Assembly: GCF_001692325.1 (NCBI RefSeq)
Contig: NZ_LXKN01000022.1
Span: 1-64,000 of the forward strand
Length of the DNA: 64,000 nt
Source: Rhizobium sp. AC27/96
Lineage (GTDB): Bacteria; Pseudomonadota; Alphaproteobacteria; Rhizobiales; Rhizobiaceae
Reading direction: 5' to 3'
The position numbers and the translations under genes are program-made. The stretch's first letter is position 1, and every line of letters begins with the position of its first letter. The notes below the pieces were generated by a model, which saw only the letters and a list, made by a program, of their open reading frames with translations, had not been told where the DNA came from and searched no databases. This document shows, in pieces, positions 62,061 through 64,000 of this stretch.

Positions 62061-63279
62061 CGATTTTTCCCGCATGTCGCTCGATGCCTCCAAGGATACC
62101 GATGGGCTTGGCTTTGCTGGCCGTTTGCTGCTGCGGCTGTTGCGGAACGTTCGCCATGGGCGCCTCAGGATAGAGCTGCCGTCCGGCGCCCTGATCGAGA
62201 AAATTGGCAGTGAGTCAGGGCCGGAGGCAATGATCGTCATCCGCCGATGGCGCATGCTGCGTCGCGTTCTCGTCGCGGGGGATATCGGTTTCGCTGAAGC
62301 CTATCTCGACGAGGATTGGACGACGCCGGATCTGACTGCCGTCATCCGGTTTGCTGCCAGAAACACCGAGGCGCTCGCGCCGACGGTTACCGGCAGCCCC
62401 CTCATGCGGTTCATCAATCGCGCGAAACATTTGCTGAATGCGAATACCAAGCATGGCAGCCGACGCAATATCGAGGCGCATTACGATCTCGGCAATGATT
62501 TCTACAAGGAATGGCTCGACCCTTCGATGCTCTACTCCTCGGGGATCTTTGACCGATCGGGTCAAACGCTTGAAGCGTCGCAGCAGAAGAAACTTGAGCG
62601 TATCCTGGAAACGCTTGATCTCGATGACCGCAAAAACGTGCTGGAGATCGGCTGTGGTTGGGGCGCACTTGCCATATTCCTGGCGGACCGGGCAAAAGCG
62701 AGGGTGACGGGTGTCACATTGTCACCCTCGCAGCTCGCCTGGGCGAAGGATGCCGTCGATAAGGCCGGACAATCCCATCAAGTCGATCTGCGCCTGCAGG
62801 ACTACCGCGACCTTACCGGCCAGTTCGACCGGATCGTCTCGATTGAGATGTTCGAGGCGGTCGGCGAAGCCTATTGGCCGAACTATTTCGCGACGCTGAA
62901 ACGCTGCCTCAAGCCGGGCGGCCGCGTCGTGCTGCAGATCATCTCGATCGAAGAGAGCCGGTTCGACAGCTATCGCCGCGACACCGATTTCATCCAGAAA
63001 TACATTTTTCCTGGCGGTTTCCTGCCGTCCGATTCCGCGCTCGAAGCTGCAGTCTCAAAGGCAGGCTTCGTGCTCAGGGACAAGGAACTCTTTGGCAAGT
63101 CCTATGCCCGGACACTCGCCGAATGGCGTGCCCGTTTTCATGCCCGCTGGCCGGCGATCGCCGCGCTCGGTTTCGACGAGCGGTTCCGGCGGCTCTGGCA
63201 CTACTACCTCTGCTACTGCGAGGCCGGATTCGATGAGGGGAGCATAGATGTCGGGCTCTACACGATCGAGCATGCCTGA
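62047..63279 (+). CDS. cfa: Cyclopropane-fatty-acyl-phospholipid synthase
   Basis: 410 residues of full-length Cfa: N-terminal domain (1-130), then AHYDLGNDFYKEWLDPSMLYSSGIF (145-168) and the SAM motif GCGWG (202-206). It adds a methylene group from SAM to the double bond of membrane phospholipid acyl chains. The start at 62047 is favoured because AAAGG at 62033-62037 sits at 9 bases; ATG at 62041 is an alternative. It overlaps the DUF1365 gene. It may make cyclopropane or a related methylated acyl chain. Confidence 0.88.
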   Translation: MSPFDDFSRMSLDASKDTDGLGFAGRLLLRLLRNVRHGRLRIELPSGALIEKIGSESGPEAMIVIRRWRMLRRVLVAGDIGFAEAYLDEDWTTPDLTAVIRFAARNTEALAPTVTGSPLMRFINRAKHLLNANTKHGSRRNIEAHYDLGNDFYKEWLDPSMLYSSGIFDRSGQTLEASQQKKLERILETLDLDDRKNVLEIGCGWGALAIFLADRAKARVTGVTLSPSQLAWAKDAVDKAGQSHQVDLRLQDYRDLTGQFDRIVSIEMFEAVGEAYWPNYFATLKRCLKPGGRVVLQIISIEESRFDSYRRDTDFIQKYIFPGGFLPSDSALEAAVSKAGFVLRDKELFGKSYARTLAEWRARFHARWPAIAALGFDERFRRLWHYYLCYCEAGFDEGSIDVGLYTIEHA

Positions 63280-63306
63280 GGGCTGGAAGCATAAGGAAGC
63301 CTGCGC

Positions 63307-63678
63307 ATGAGATCGATAATCGGAGCTTCGGCATTCCTCGTCCTTGCCTGCGCGACAAGCGCGCATGCCGCTGCCATCGATGGGCAATGGGCGCGCGGCG
63401 ACGGCAACGCCAAGGTCAGGATTGCGCCCTGCGGCAAGAACATCTGCGCCGTAAACACCTGGATAAAACCGGGTACGCCGACGGAGAAGGCCGGCGACAA
63501 GCTGGTCATGACGATAAAGCCGGGTGCGGATGGGGTCTACTCCGGCAGTGCTTTCGATCCGCAACGGGATTTGACTTACAGGATCACCGTGACGGTGAAC
63601 GGCGACCAAATGACGACACGGGGCTGCGTCATCGCGGGCCTGATATGCAAGGGCGTTGACTGGACACGTATCCACTGA
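63307..63678 (+). CDS. DUF2147 secreted protein
   Basis: 123 residues with a Sec signal peptide (SFLVLACATSAHAAAID type). The mature domain carries DUF2147 features: GQWARGDGNAKVRIAPCGKNICA at the N-terminus and CVIAGLICKGVDW at the C-terminus, with two cysteine pairs. The family is periplasmic, of unknown function, and often accompanies lipid-modification genes. It starts 28 bases after cfa. Confidence 0.85.
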   Translation: MRSIIGASAFLVLACATSAHAAAIDGQWARGDGNAKVRIAPCGKNICAVNTWIKPGTPTEKAGDKLVMTIKPGADGVYSGSAFDPQRDLTYRITVTVNGDQMTTRGCVIAGLICKGVDWTRIH

Positions 63679-63706
63679 CTGGCAGCCACCCGCGAAGGAG
63701 CATCCG

Positions 63707-64000
63707 GTGAAAACCCATATCGTCGCTTATCTCTCGACATTGATCGTCTTCGTCGCGATTGATTTTATCTGGTTGAGTAGCATGGCGGACCGGCTCTATC
63801 GCCCCTTGCTTGGAGACCTGTTGGCGCCCAGCTTCCAGTTGGCGCCGGCCGTTGCCTTCTATCTGATCTATGCCGCGGCCCTGACCTTCCTGGCGGTACG
63901 GCCCGGATTGACATCTGGTTCGCTCGGCACGGCCGTGCTCTATGGGGCGGTTTTCGGCTTTGCCGCCTATGCAACCTATGACCTGACCAACCAGTCGACC
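63707..64000 (+). CDS. DUF2177-family membrane protein, N-terminal part
   Basis: Begins with GTG at 63707, after AAGGAG at 63695-63700, and runs off the window edge (98 codons seen). The first segments (HIVAYLSTLIVFVAIDFIWL, PAVAFYLIYAAALTFLAV, GTAVLYGAVFGFAAYATYDL) are typical DUF2177 membrane spans. The function is unknown, but the family is associated with Cfa and ECF-sigma gene sets. Confidence 0.82.
   Translation, partial: MKTHIVAYLSTLIVFVAIDFIWLSSMADRLYRPLLGDLLAPSFQLAPAVAFYLIYAAALTFLAVRPGLTSGSLGTAVLYGAVFGFAAYATYDLTNQST

Overview
The window looks like accessory chromosome, chromid or megaplasmid DNA of a Rhizobium/Agrobacterium-type alphaproteobacterium (Rhizobiaceae). The basis is high-GC coding DNA, many ABC transporters with divergent LysR/AraC/TetR/LacI regulators, a glycerol ABC importer of the Rhizobium leguminosarum GlpSTPQUV type, gene families first named from Agrobacterium vitis, and an alphaproteobacterial LexA box (GTTC-N7-GTTC). 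I see no rRNA, tRNA, CRISPR array, insertion sequence or prophage.

Layout. 1-1475: start of an exported binding protein (leftward) and a LacI-type regulator (rightward). 1560-10911: AraC-type regulator divergent from a seven-gene operon (SDR, thiolase, acyl-CoA dehydrogenase, branched-chain 2-oxoacid dehydrogenase E1a/E1b/E2, lipoamide dehydrogenase) for branched-chain amino-acid, probably isoleucine, catabolism. 10964-18050: PIG-L-type deacetylase, a 934-residue autotransporter, and an Orn/Lys/Arg decarboxylase followed by a GNAT acetyltransferase. 18414-25972: a seven-gene rightward unit with a peptide-type ABC importer, a luciferase-like FMN monooxygenase and two AhpD-fold proteins, a conserved system of unknown substrate. 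26016-29085: GT39-type glycosyltransferase and a class III nucleotide cyclase. 29116-33637: EmrB/EmrA efflux pair, divergent LysR regulator and a MEKHLA protein. 33728-36381: RidA, TetR regulator with three tandem operators, SDR and VOC protein. 36431-38688: DgdR/DgdA (2,2-dialkylglycine decarboxylase). 39271-42368: small lipoprotein, stand-alone FtsI-like transpeptidase, RelB-like antitoxin with a frameshifted toxin. 42419-46897: SDR, frameshifted MFS exporter and amidohydrolase, with a divergent LysR. 46924-47921: two small genes under an SOS-type promoter, then another unknown small gene. 48258-50378: tail-specific protease Prc. 50643-56699: glpSTPQUV. 57329-64000: lipid-modification cluster with two Cfa-type methyltransferases, DUF1295, FAD oxidoreductase, DUF1365, DUF2147 and DUF2177 proteins, laid out divergently.

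Most notable. (a) A 49-bp three-part sequence module with identical spacing occurs upstream of emrA and again upstream of emrB, partly inside the end of emrA. (b) A LexA box covers the -10 of a strong promoter for two tiny unknown genes. (c) Three evenly spaced ATACG-N3-CGTAT palindromes lie in the ridA/tetR gap. (d) GlpS and GlpT have complementary defects in ABC ATPase motifs. (e) The monooxygenase/AhpD/ABC importer unit pairs a cysteine-free AhpD-fold protein with a CxxC one. (f) Two frameshifted genes lie within 2 kb of each other.
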